Part shown: positions 1 through 7,320 of the stretch, one piece after another
Numbering within the stretch: position 1 is the first letter of the stretch
Layout of the letters: every line of letters begins with the position of its first letter
Assembly: GCA_025360875.1 (NCBI GenBank)
Contig: JANYBI010000241.1
Coordinates: forward strand, 1 to 9,777
Length of the DNA stretch: 9,777 bases
DNA from: Lentisphaerota bacterium
GTDB taxonomy: Bacteria > Verrucomicrobiota > Lentisphaeria > Victivallales > GWF2-50-93
Reading direction: 5' to 3'
The notes under the pieces: model-generated
What the model was told of the DNA's origin: nothing
The model's database searches: none
The model's input: only the letters and a program-made list of their open reading frames with translations
Program-made: the position numbers and the translations under genes

Positions 1-63
1 CTTTGCTGAATACAATCCCATGGCAAACAGGAGCATCAGAGTTGTCTTTCCGAGCATTCTCAT
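1..63 (-). CDS. N-terminal signal peptide of a leftward secreted protein (partial)
   Basis: Reading leftward from the ATG at 63-61 gives 21 codons before the window edge: MRMLGKTTLMLLFAMGLYSA followed by K. This is a short basic start, a hydrophobic core (TLMLLFAMGL) and a small-residue S-A stretch, typical of a Sec signal peptide. Upstream on the same strand, GGTAAGGAAA lies just before the ATG and gives a plausible Shine-Dalgarno site. The second in-frame ATG (codon 3) is an alternative start. The gene is divergent from the GH38 gene, sharing the 64-262 region. The mature protein is outside the window, so its function cannot be told; secreted enzymes beside glycoside hydrolases are common but that is no evidence here. 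Confidence 0.6.
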   Translation of the reverse strand, partial: MRMLGKTTLMLLFAMGLYSAK

Positions 64-262
64 TTTCCTTACCTTATGCAGCTTCCCACTTATTAGACTG
101 TTTGAATTAATCAGGCTAGCGACTATAGCACGAATTGACCGATTAGCAGGTACGGCAAGGAAAGAAACTGCAAGATAAGATTGCAAATAAATATAGGATA
201 GATATGTTTAGTGATTCACTCAGATTTTTATCATGCTTGAATAATCATATTAGGAGGGAAAT
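64..262. promoter_or_regulatory. Divergent intergenic region between the secreted-protein gene and GH38
   Basis: This AT-rich spacer separates two genes with opposite directions and must carry promoters for both. On the + strand the best candidates are weak: TTGAAT (102-107) with TATAGC (124-129), spacer 16; and TTGCAA (181-186) with TATGTT (203-208), spacer 16. Neither is convincing alone. A strong Shine-Dalgarno, AGGAGGG at about 252-258, precedes the GH38 ATG at good spacing and fixes that start. I see no clear operator palindrome here. Confidence 0.35.
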
Positions 263-3061
263 ATGTCCGGGAAAAAGGAAACAGCCGCCGCCGCGCCTAA
301 ACAGAAGAAGAAAGTCATACACGTCATCTGCAATACCCACTGGGATCGCGAATGGCGGTTTTCGTTCCAGCAGAGCCGCATGATGCTGGTGCGCATGATG
401 GACCAGCTGCTGGATCTGATGGGCGACAACCCTGAGTTTAAATACTATCATCTCGACTCCCACACGATCATGGTCGAGGACTATCTGGCGATCCGCCCCG
501 AACGTCGCGACGAGATCGTGAAACTGGTCAAGGAAGGACGGCTGCTGATCGGACCTTGGTACACATTGCCTGACGCTACCACGACTGACGGTGAAGGGCT
601 GATCCGGAATCTCCTCTGGGGGCACAAGACTGCAAAGCAGTATGGCAAAGTCATGAAGGTTGGCTACACTCCAAATGGATTCGGACAGGTTTCCCAGACG
701 CCGCAGATCTACCAGGGATTCGGGCTCGACTCCGTGATGTTCTACCGGGGCATAAACCGCAAGGCCGCCCCGAAGAGCGAGTTCATCTGGGAAGGTCCCG
801 ACGGTTCACAGCTTCTCGGATTCCGCTTTGGACAGTTCAGCCGCTACAATTTCCATTACCTGCTCTACCGTCCTGTCATCAAGAACCGTTTCTTCCGTGA
901 GGGTGGCAAATATTATTGGAAGGAAGGTGGAGTTCCTTTCCATCCGGCCGACCTCGACGCCTATTATAAGGAATACTGGCTGATGGAGGCTGCTGAACCT
1001 GTGAACTACGCCAACTTGGAGCGAGCGCTTGGCGAACTGCTCGAAGAACTTGGCGAATCGACTACGAATCATCTGCTGGGCATGGCGGGCGACGACCAGA
1101 TGGGCCCGAATCCGCTTCTGCCGGAACTGGTGAAGCGCATGTCGGAAGTAAGACCCGACGTGACCGCGAAGATCAGCAGTCTCGTGGACTACATGAAGGA
1201 TTTCCGCAAGGACGTACCGTCCGACCTGAAAGTTGTCAAAGGCGAAATGCGCCACTCCAGCATGAACGGCCTGATGACCGATCTCTACTGGGGTATACTC
1301 GCGGCACGCTCCTACTTGAAGATCGAAGCCTACAAACAGGAAATGAACTTCTTCCGCTGGGCCGAACCTTTTGCGACATTCGCATGGCTGCTTGGCAAGG
1401 AATATCCGCAGGGTTTCCTCGACATGGCGCTCCGACTTCTCATGGAGAACCAGGCGCATGACAGCGTCGGCGGATGCGCGCTCGACAAGATCCACCGCGA
1501 TGTCATGTTCCGTTACTCTGAAGTGAACGAGCTGACAAATGTCGTGACCCGTGAATCCGTGGCGCATGTCCTGCAGGATGTGAAAGCCGGTCAGAAAGGG
1601 GACATCCTCCTCTCGGTCTTCAACCCGCTTCCGTTCGAGCGTTCGGAGATTGTCTCCGCGGCAGTGGAAACCCAGCGTGACCTCGGAGCGATACGCGTCA
1701 GCATCGCCGACATGGACGGGAAGTCCGCCGAAGTGCAGGCGTCGTTGCGCGAGCAGGGCGATCTCATGGTGCAGCAGCCTACCGACGTGCCGATCCCGTT
1801 CTTCACGGATCGTTTTATCGTGCACTTCAAGGCTGACAATATTCCGGCTTTCGGATACAAGGTGTTCAAGGTTACACCGGAGACCGGCAAGATCCATCCG
1901 TTCGGTTCGATGCTCACGGCACCCAATTCGATGGAGAACGAAAATCTTTCCGTCACATTTGCCAAGGACGGCTCATTCAGCGTCAAAGACAAGGCGACTG
2001 GCGCCGCTTACGCAGGACTGCATGTGTTCGAGAGCTGCGGAGATACCGGTGATCCATGGGTAAGGCGTACGCCGCTCGACAACCCGATCGTCTCAAGCTC
2101 CGGCCAGCCGGTACGCATGTCCGTGCAAGAAGCCGGATCGCTGCTTACCTCATTCCGCATAGAGCAGGATTTCATGGTGCCCAAGGCCGCCACCCAGGAT
2201 CTCAAGGCCCGCACGAAGGAGCTTACAGCTGTGCAGATTGTTTCGGTCGTGACGCTCCGCAAAGGCGCCAGACGCGTTGACATCGTCACTCAAGTGAAAA
2301 ACACGGCGAAAGATCATCGTCTGAGAGTGCTTTTCCCGACCGGACTCAAGGCAACGACATCACAAGCCGGAAGTCAGCTCGATGTGATTTCGCGCGACAT
2401 CCATCTAGAAGACACGAGCCAGTGGGTGGAACCGATGCCGCACACGCATCCGCACCGCCAGTTCGTGGACATCAACGATGGCCGCGTCGGAGTAGGTTTG
2501 GCGACTGAGGGGTTGATGGAATACGAGGTGACAGACGATCCATCGCGCACGATGGCGCTCACTCTCATCCGTGCGTTCCAGCAGCGCAACAGCGTCCGTG
2601 GCATCGAATACCCGGATCAGAAAGACTCGGAATGCCAGGGCGAATACGAATTTCGCTATTCGTTCTGTCCGCACGCCGGCGACTGGATCAAGGGAGAAGT
2701 CTTGCAGGAAGCGCTCCGCCACAACATGCCTGCACGCAGCTACCAGTTTGGTTGCAGCGGGCACGGCAAGCTTCCGACCGAGGCCAGCTTCATCAAGCTT
2801 GAACCGTCGATCCTGGCGTTCAGCGGCATTAAGAGGAGCGAGAATGGGAAGTCTGTTGTCGTACGTTTCTATAATCCGACAGAAAAGCCCGTGAGCGGGG
2901 TTCTCTCAACCCTGTTCCCTATGGCGAAGGCGCAGAGCCTGAACATGCTTGAGGAAGTCGAAGGCGAACTTCCAATTTCAGGCGGCAAGGTGAAGCTCCA
3001 GGTTGGTCCGAAGAAAATTGTAAGCATTTCGCTGCAGTTTAAAGATTCTCATAAGAAATAG
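263..3061 (+). CDS. GH38 alpha-mannosidase-like protein, nucleophile Asp replaced by Asn
   Basis: A 932-residue member of glycoside hydrolase family 38, closest by eye to the MngB (mannosylglycerate hydrolase) type of bacterial alpha-mannosidase. The N-terminal catalytic domain opens with NTHWDREW (H26 and D28, zinc ligands). The segment GYTPNGFGQ (residues 134-142) corresponds to PDSFG in MngB-like enzymes and to DPFG in Golgi mannosidase II. N138 sits where the family has the Asp that is both nucleophile and zinc ligand. GDDQM (276-280) supplies D278, at the acid/base position. NQAHDSVGG (396-404) supplies H399, the last zinc ligand, and begins the central helical domain; the rest is the beta-rich C-terminal domain. 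There is no signal peptide (lysine-rich start), so it should be cytoplasmic. The length is normal and the frame unbroken, so it is not a decayed gene. Start is set by AGGAGGG upstream. Family assignment is very sure. Whether it hydrolyses alpha-mannosides is uncertain because of N138. Confidence 0.93.
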   Translation: MSGKKETAAAAPKQKKKVIHVICNTHWDREWRFSFQQSRMMLVRMMDQLLDLMGDNPEFKYYHLDSHTIMVEDYLAIRPERRDEIVKLVKEGRLLIGPWYTLPDATTTDGEGLIRNLLWGHKTAKQYGKVMKVGYTPNGFGQVSQTPQIYQGFGLDSVMFYRGINRKAAPKSEFIWEGPDGSQLLGFRFGQFSRYNFHYLLYRPVIKNRFFREGGKYYWKEGGVPFHPADLDAYYKEYWLMEAAEPVNYANLERALGELLEELGESTTNHLLGMAGDDQMGPNPLLPELVKRMSEVRPDVTAKISSLVDYMKDFRKDVPSDLKVVKGEMRHSSMNGLMTDLYWGILAARSYLKIEAYKQEMNFFRWAEPFATFAWLLGKEYPQGFLDMALRLLMENQAHDSVGGCALDKIHRDVMFRYSEVNELTNVVTRESVAHVLQDVKAGQKGDILLSVFNPLPFERSEIVSAAVETQRDLGAIRVSIADMDGKSAEVQASLREQGDLMVQQPTDVPIPFFTDRFIVHFKADNIPAFGYKVFKVTPETGKIHPFGSMLTAPNSMENENLSVTFAKDGSFSVKDKATGAAYAGLHVFESCGDTGDPWVRRTPLDNPIVSSSGQPVRMSVQEAGSLLTSFRIEQDFMVPKAATQDLKARTKELTAVQIVSVVTLRKGARRVDIVTQVKNTAKDHRLRVLFPTGLKATTSQAGSQLDVISRDIHLEDTSQWVEPMPHTHPHRQFVDINDGRVGVGLATEGLMEYEVTDDPSRTMALTLIRAFQQRNSVRGIEYPDQKDSECQGEYEFRYSFCPHAGDWIKGEVLQEALRHNMPARSYQFGCSGHGKLPTEASFIKLEPSILAFSGIKRSENGKSVVVRFYNPTEKPVSGVLSTLFPMAKAQSLNMLEEVEGELPISGGKVKLQVGPKKIVSISLQFKDSHKK

Positions 3062-3080
3062 GTAAAAATAAAAATATATT

Positions 3081-3283
3081 CTCGCACAAAGTCACAGAGC
3101 CACAAAGCAAATAAATTGAGCAAAAGTTTTAGGAAAAGAGTCTGAGAAAGAACCCGTTTTCAAAAGGGTTTGTCTCAGCCCGAGCAGGAAGCGAAGGGAA
3201 AAATAAACTTGATGACTTTCTTCGTGGCCTTCGGTTTTCTTCGTGGTTAAAAATTACTTTGTGTCTCCGTGGCTTTGTGCGAG
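3081..3283. repeat. Palindromic intergenic element with 27-bp terminal inverted repeats
   Basis: The arm at 3081-3107 (begins ctcgcacaaag) is the reverse complement of 3257-3283 (ends ctttgtgcgag) at 24 of 27 positions. Between the arms lie a hairpin (3142-3178) and two copies of tttcttcgtgg (3217-3227 and 3236-3246, 19 bp apart). The words 'cacagagccacaaag' and 'cttcgtgg..cttcg..ttcttcgtggtt' resemble a repeat vocabulary I associate with intergenic regions of PVC and Bacteroidetes genomes. No transposase is present, so it could be a non-autonomous MITE-like element, a REP-type repeat or a structured RNA. It lies directly after the GH38 stop and could also act as an RNA end or processing structure. 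Target-site duplications are not obvious. Confidence 0.6.
3142..3178. repeat. Hairpin inside the intergenic repeat element
   Basis: Outer stem ctgaga (3142-3147) pairs with tctcag (3173-3178). After a small asymmetric internal loop, aaccc (3151-3155) pairs with gggtt (3166-3170), and a T-run/A-run pair closes a tight loop with one bulged G. The stem-loop is strong, but no T-run follows on either side as expected for an intrinsic terminator, so its role in ending GH38 transcription is only possible. Confidence 0.45.
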
Positions 3284-3375
3284 GAAATGAATTTAGAATT
3301 TTAACCATTTTGGTGCTGGCGACCTCGTTTCACTCGGTGCTAGGCCAAGAGACGTTTGGGATGCAGGAACAATGA
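3277..3375 (+). pseudogene. Cryptic 32-codon signal-peptide-like reading frame (remnant or leader peptide)
   Basis: From a GTG at 3277, or a later TTG (3310) or GTG (3313), the frame reads ...EFRILTILVLATSFHSVLGQE, then TFGMQEQ and stop at 3373-3375. A basic residue, a hydrophobic run and a V-L-G/Q end look like a Sec signal peptide with cleavage site. The TGA overlaps the ATG of the next gene (ATGA at 3372-3375). The nearest ATG (3287) is one frame off: one extra T in the run after ATGAA would give MNFRILTILV..., suggesting a frameshifted relic whose body was lost. The GTG itself lies in the right arm of the repeat element, so the 5' end may have been overwritten by that element. Alternatively it is a translated leader coupled to 3372. 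There is no comparative evidence; chance is possible. Confidence 0.3.
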
Positions 3376-3791
3376 GAATAATATATCTGTTAACGATAGT
3401 TTTTGGTTTATGCATCTCTTGTGTATGCGGAGAGGAGAAATCAGAAAATGTAACCTTGGAGATCTACGCAAAGGAAACAGAACGTGAAGTACAGGTCTTT
3501 CTAAAAGTTACAAATCTCAGTGACACTCCATATGTGATGGAGGAACCACATACCGGTGTTTGTCAAAATTACTATAGATATTACAAATCAAAGACTGATG
3601 GTAAATACGGGAATTACCTCGACGTGATACCTGTAGGTTCGAGAGTAAAGGGTCCAATGATTACTGTCGTGAAGGGGAAACCTTATCATTTCAAACTCTA
3701 TGATCTGCCAAAAGACCTAGATGTAATAATGAAGGTAAAGTATCGACTCGATTCTGGGAAAGAAGTCTACACTAATGAAATAAAGATATAA
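3372..3791 (+). CDS. Small secreted protein of unknown function
   Basis: A 139-residue protein that I do not recognise. Residues 1-20 (MRIIYLLTIVFGLCISCVCG) form a Sec signal peptide. Cleavage could follow VCG; the Cys at 17 after C-I-S is a poor lipobox because the -3 residue is not Leu, so a lipoprotein is possible but not favoured. The mature part alternates hydrophobic and polar residues, with stretches such as VTLEIYAKETEREVQVFLKV and the end YRLDSGKEVYTNEIKI. This fits an all-beta, immunoglobulin-like sandwich of the kind found in small periplasmic proteins. An AGGA box (3365-3368) lies close before the ATG. The gene is clearly AT-richer than GH38 upstream, which may indicate a different origin. 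It stands between the repeat element and the HAD-GT operon, with no obvious functional link to either. Confidence 0.7.
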   Translation: MRIIYLLTIVFGLCISCVCGEEKSENVTLEIYAKETEREVQVFLKVTNLSDTPYVMEEPHTGVCQNYYRYYKSKTDGKYGNYLDVIPVGSRVKGPMITVVKGKPYHFKLYDLPKDLDVIMKVKYRLDSGKEVYTNEIKI

Positions 3792-3870
3792 GCTTAACTA
3801 ATACAAGCAGGTGTCGGTTTCCAGCCGGTCCTAATATTAGAGAGCTGATGCGAATGTCTATAGGGGAAAA
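3792..3870 (+). promoter_or_regulatory. Short leader before the HAD-glycosyltransferase operon
   Basis: This 79-nt spacer holds a weak inverted repeat, ctaata (about 3797-3802) against tattag at the end of taatattag (3832-3840), and the Shine-Dalgarno-like AGGGGAA just before the ATG at 3871. No good -35/-10 pair is visible, so the operon promoter is not located with confidence. Confidence 0.25.
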
Positions 3871-4839
3871 ATGGATGCACTGAATCTATCTGGAGATCAC
3901 ACGGGCCTGGTTGAGATTGAACAAACCTCCGATTGCCGGTTTTGCAAGGGTGGCGATGGGGTGATGGAAATCCTGACTACCGGTGACCGCAAGGTTGAGT
4001 TTGTAAAGTTCCGGAGCCACACGCTTGCCCATGTGAAATCTGCGATGGGTTATCCGGCATACTATCCAATGTATGATGTTAAAATTGAAAAGCCGGTAAA
4101 AGCGGTCCTGATGGATCTCGACGGCACGACGGTTAGAAGCGAGGAGTTCTGGATATGGATCATAGAAAAAACAACCGCCAGCCTTCTTGAAGATCCGAAC
4201 TTCAAACTTGAGGCTGAGGATTTCCCCCATGTGTCCGGACACAGCGTTTCAGAACATCTCAAGTACTGCATAAAAAAATATGCGCCATCCCAGTCCGTCG
4301 AAAAGGCCAGGACATTTTATTTCCATCATACCCACCATGAAATGAAGGAAATAATGGAGGGACGCGGCAGGAAGAATGCTTTTGTTCCGTCAAAGGGGAT
4401 CAAGGAATTCCTTCTCGCCCTGAAAAAAAGGGACATCCGTATCGGGCTTGTCACCTCAGGCCTATATGAAAAGGCATGGCCGGAAATTCTTTCCGCCTTC
4501 AATACTCTCGAAATGGGAAAGCCTGAAGATTTCTATGACGCAAGCATTACTGCAGGCTTTCCGCTCAGGAAAAGTGAAGTGGGGACGCTTGGTGAACTTT
4601 CTCCGAAACCTCATCCATGGCTCTATGCTGAAACCGCATGTGTGGGGTTGGGCATACCCTTTGCCGATCGGCACCATGTGGTCGGAATTGAAGACAGCGG
4701 CGCCGGGATATGCTCCATCAGGCTTGCCGGATTTGCCGCCATCGGAATTGCCGAAGGAAATATAGTGCAAAGCGGGACCAAGGCTCTCTGCAACCATTAT
4801 TGTGACACATTCGACGAGATTTTGAATATTATACTTTGA
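3871..4839 (+). CDS. HAD-superfamily hydrolase with N-terminal Cys-pair extension
   Basis: A 322-residue protein with all four HAD motifs: DLDGT (D82 nucleophile, D84 acid/base), VTSG (T195/S196), K246 in SPKPHP, and GIEDSGAG (E274, D275). The large cap between motifs I and II, residues about 90-175, is alpha-helical, as in the beta-phosphoglucomutase/phosphatase class (HAD-IA). Most such enzymes dephosphorylate sugar phosphates or other small metabolites. The HAD core begins only near residue 76. The preceding segment has a Cys pair, DCRFC (C22, C25), and the stretch SHTLAHVKSAMGYPAYYP, which is not part of the HAD fold; I recall a similar extension in HAD proteins of gut anaerobes, from memory only. 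The Cys pair could bind metal. The start has AGGGGAA 5 nt upstream. It is followed 21 nt later by two GT4 genes, so a role in supplying or trimming a sugar phosphate or glycoconjugate intermediate is plausible but unproven. Confidence 0.85.
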   Translation: MDALNLSGDHTGLVEIEQTSDCRFCKGGDGVMEILTTGDRKVEFVKFRSHTLAHVKSAMGYPAYYPMYDVKIEKPVKAVLMDLDGTTVRSEEFWIWIIEKTTASLLEDPNFKLEAEDFPHVSGHSVSEHLKYCIKKYAPSQSVEKARTFYFHHTHHEMKEIMEGRGRKNAFVPSKGIKEFLLALKKRDIRIGLVTSGLYEKAWPEILSAFNTLEMGKPEDFYDASITAGFPLRKSEVGTLGELSPKPHPWLYAETACVGLGIPFADRHHVVGIEDSGAGICSIRLAGFAAIGIAEGNIVQSGTKALCNHYCDTFDEILNIIL

Positions 4840-4860
4840 TTCAAAATGATGTGGGTTTAA

Positions 4861-5973
4861 ATGCATGTCGCCTATAATGCAATTCTTCTGGGGAATTACT
4901 TTTCAGGCGTTGAAATAACAATTTCAACTCTTGCTGAAATGCTTTCGCAGGAACTGGGCAATGATCTTCATGTTCTTATAAATAGTCAGGCCAAGGATCG
5001 GTTTTCATTCCCTAAATCATCCTGTCATCCGATTGGACTTCCCGGCGGTCGCCTGTCGAGAATAGCCTGGGAACATTTTATCATGCCGGGCCAAGTCAGG
5101 AAAATCGGGTGCGATCTTCTGCATTGTCCCGGTTATATTGCGCCGTACAAAGTCCATTGTCCGACCGTGCTTACCGTACATGACACAATCGCACTTACCC
5201 GGCCTGAACTCTGTAAGGTTTCAAATCAGCTTTATTATCGGGCATTGATGGGGCGGAGTGTCAGACAGGCTGCACAGGTCATCGTGCCTTCCAGCGTTGT
5301 CAAAGAACAATTGATGAACTTATTCGGGATCAGTTCTGCGAAAATAAATGTAATTCCATTTGCTCCTTCCTCAGTATTCAAGAAAGTCGATGATGCGTGC
5401 TTGCTGGATAAAGTCAGGTGCAAATATGGGTTGCCGGAAAAGTTTGTTCTGTCTGTTTCCAATCATGAACCTAAGAAGAATATTGCCGGTATAATCCGGG
5501 CATTTGCCGCATTTAAAGCCAAGGTGGAAGGATATAAGCTGGTATTGGTCGGGAGAGATGCATGGGGCACCGGCGATATTGCCAGTTTGGTAAGTCAATC
5601 AGGTATTGCAGAAGATGTAATTTGTCCCGGATATGTTCCAGTTACTGATCTGCCTGCGGTCTATTCGCTTGCAGGAATGTTTATTTTCCCTTCGCTAGAT
5701 GAGGGATTTGGAATCCCGGTGCTTGAATCGATGGCCTGCGGAACTCCTGTGGTCTGCTCCGATCGCGGAGCCCTGCCTGAGACTACGGCCGGTGCCGCAG
5801 TATGTGTTCCGCCAGATGATATAAACGGAATGGCCGAAGCGCTTGCGAATTTCGCAGCAAACGCCGGAATGCGCAGTGATTTCATTGAAAGGGGTTTCAA
5901 AAGGACAGGGGAGCTTAGCTGGGAGAAGACCACAAGGGCTACGCTTGAAGTTTACAGAAAGGCTGTAGAATGA
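4861..5973 (+). CDS. GT4-family glycosyltransferase
   Basis: A 370-residue GT-B fold retaining glycosyltransferase of family GT4 (Glycos_transf_1). The N-terminal acceptor domain begins HVAYNAILLGNYFSGVE with the Gly-containing loop, and LLHCPGYIAP and VLTVHDTI follow as in mannosyltransferase-type members. The C-terminal nucleotide-sugar domain shows VSNHEPKKN (the Lys-rich phosphate loop), LVLVGRDAW, and the EX7E signature EGFGIPVLE (E281, E289) followed by MACGTPVVCS. The donor (GDP-mannose, UDP-sugar or other) cannot be read from sequence. It is probably peripheral on the inner face of the membrane, adding a sugar to a lipid-linked or surface polysaccharide. There is no strong Shine-Dalgarno; GTGGG (4851-4855) is the best candidate. 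A five-triplet frame (ATG ATG TGG GTT TAA, 4846-4860) abuts the ATG. The gene overlaps the next by 4 nt, implying translational coupling. Confidence 0.9.
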   Translation: MHVAYNAILLGNYFSGVEITISTLAEMLSQELGNDLHVLINSQAKDRFSFPKSSCHPIGLPGGRLSRIAWEHFIMPGQVRKIGCDLLHCPGYIAPYKVHCPTVLTVHDTIALTRPELCKVSNQLYYRALMGRSVRQAAQVIVPSSVVKEQLMNLFGISSAKINVIPFAPSSVFKKVDDACLLDKVRCKYGLPEKFVLSVSNHEPKKNIAGIIRAFAAFKAKVEGYKLVLVGRDAWGTGDIASLVSQSGIAEDVICPGYVPVTDLPAVYSLAGMFIFPSLDEGFGIPVLESMACGTPVVCSDRGALPETTAGAAVCVPPDDINGMAEALANFAANAGMRSDFIERGFKRTGELSWEKTTRATLEVYRKAVE

Positions 5974-7181
5974 CAGTATTTTACATCCTTGACAGCTTTC
6001 CGGTCCTGTCCGAGAATTTTATTCTCCGGGAAATCCTCTCCCTGAAGAAACTCGGAGTCAATATACGGATCTTCGCTTTTAACAAGCCTGCGGAAGAGGC
6101 AGTGAATCCGGCCGCACTCCCACTAATGGAAAACGTGGAATATCTGGAAAAATGTCCGTTCAGCAAAAAGCTTTCTACAGTGGCCGTCAATCTTTTTAGA
6201 CATCCTGTGTTATTCGCAAAATTATCGTTTTCGCTAATTTATGATATGTCCTTTTCATTCCGTTTCATGTGCCAGCGGCTGAACGGCGCGATCCATGCGC
6301 TGGCAATTGCGGATCTCGCAGATGCAAAGCCGGATCATGTCCATGCCCATTTCGCATATGTGACTGCTGATACCGCCAGGATCCTTGCCGGATTTGCCGG
6401 CTGCAAGTGGAGTGTTTCAGCGCATGCCTGGGATATTTTCACGCAGTCCCCGGAAATAGTCGCCAGGAGGATTGAAGGCGCCGACAAAGTGTTCGTCTGT
6501 TCGGTGCATGGGAAGAATCTGCTGGAAAACATGATACCCGGACAGACTCAGCATGACAGGATAGTTCTGATGTATCATGGAGTCGAGACCCGGGAATTTG
6601 AAGCAGGGGAACAGGCGGACCATATTATTGCTGTCGGTCGCCTGGAGGAGAAAAAGGGATTTGAGGTTCTGCTACGGGCATGCAAGATTCTCGCGGAACA
6701 GAATATCAGGCCTCGCTTTATTATTATCGGTGAAGGCCCGCAGCGGGAAAAGCTTGATGCGGAAATCAGGAATTCAGGTTTGAAAAATGTTGAACTTCTG
6801 GGTAGTCTCAGTTTTGACAAGGTGAAAATGCTGATGGCTGAGTCCATTATGCTTGTACATCCCGGAAGAACAGCTGGGAATGGGGATCATGACGGGATAC
6901 CGAATGTATTATTGGAGGCGATGGCGCTGGGGAAACCTGTAATTGCCACCTCTGTCGGCGGCATTTCGGAACTGATCGAAAACAGAGCAAATGGCCTTTT
7001 AGTTGAAGCTGATGATTCGGAGCAGCTATCGGAATCGGTAAGGGCATTGCTGACGGATAAAGTTCTTGCTGAAACGATTGGAAAAGCAGCGAAGGAGCAT
7101 GTTAAAAGGCATTTTGAAATATCAGAGACCGTACAACCGCTATTCAAATACTTCGTGTCCCAGATAAATAGAAGTCCGTGA
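5970..7181 (+). CDS. GT4-family glycosyltransferase, colanic acid WcaL/AmsK-like
   Basis: A 403-residue GT-B glycosyltransferase. The opening MTVFYILDSFPVLSENFILR and the segment HVHAHFAYVTADTARILAG are typical of the WcaL/AmsK group, which adds sugars to exopolysaccharide repeat units. WSVSAHAWDIF and KVFVCSVHGKNLL follow. The donor domain has VGRLEEKKGFEVLLRA and IIGEGPQREKL. The EX7E region reads DGIPNVLLE (D308, E316), with Asp at the first position, then AMALGKPVIATSVGGISELI. The ATG overlaps the TGA of the preceding GT4 gene (ATGA at 5970-5973), and AGAAAGG a few bases upstream serves as Shine-Dalgarno. Co-translation with the first GT4 suggests consecutive steps of one glycan. The colanic-acid-type label is a family resemblance and not a claim that this organism makes colanic acid. 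Confidence 0.9.
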   Translation: MTVFYILDSFPVLSENFILREILSLKKLGVNIRIFAFNKPAEEAVNPAALPLMENVEYLEKCPFSKKLSTVAVNLFRHPVLFAKLSFSLIYDMSFSFRFMCQRLNGAIHALAIADLADAKPDHVHAHFAYVTADTARILAGFAGCKWSVSAHAWDIFTQSPEIVARRIEGADKVFVCSVHGKNLLENMIPGQTQHDRIVLMYHGVETREFEAGEQADHIIAVGRLEEKKGFEVLLRACKILAEQNIRPRFIIIGEGPQREKLDAEIRNSGLKNVELLGSLSFDKVKMLMAESIMLVHPGRTAGNGDHDGIPNVLLEAMALGKPVIATSVGGISELIENRANGLLVEADDSEQLSESVRALLTDKVLAETIGKAAKEHVKRHFEISETVQPLFKYFVSQINRSP

Positions 7182-7300
7182 AGGTTGGAGAGGTTCCCTG
7201 AATTGTTGCGCGGGTATGGCGCTGTCTTTTTCCAGGTCGCGAATGGATGGTGTGGCATGGTCGATTCTTTAAGTCAATAATGGCCGCTGGCTTGAAATAA
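7182..7300. other. Spacer after the glycosyltransferase operon, nothing recognised
   Basis: No convincing gene, terminator hairpin or repeat is visible between the GT4 stop and the PIN-module promoter region. Reading frames here are short and show no protein-like pattern. Transcription could continue from the GT genes into the PIN module. Confidence 0.3.
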
Positions 7301-7320
7301 TTGTCGGTTGCAGTACCCTT

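Noticed and set aside
806..1897. Long open frame of 363 codons on the minus strand inside GH38
   Set aside because: It is a shadow of the GC-rich GH38 gene: no recognisable domain, no ribosome binding site, and the + strand frame is a clear family member.
3142..3178. Intrinsic terminator of GH38
   Set aside because: The stem is strong but no T-run follows, and it lies inside the repeat element, so it is listed as a hairpin only.
3061..3371. CRISPR array or tRNA in the repeat-rich intergenic region
   Set aside because: Repeats are inverted and not regularly spaced, there are no spacers, and no cloverleaf can be drawn.
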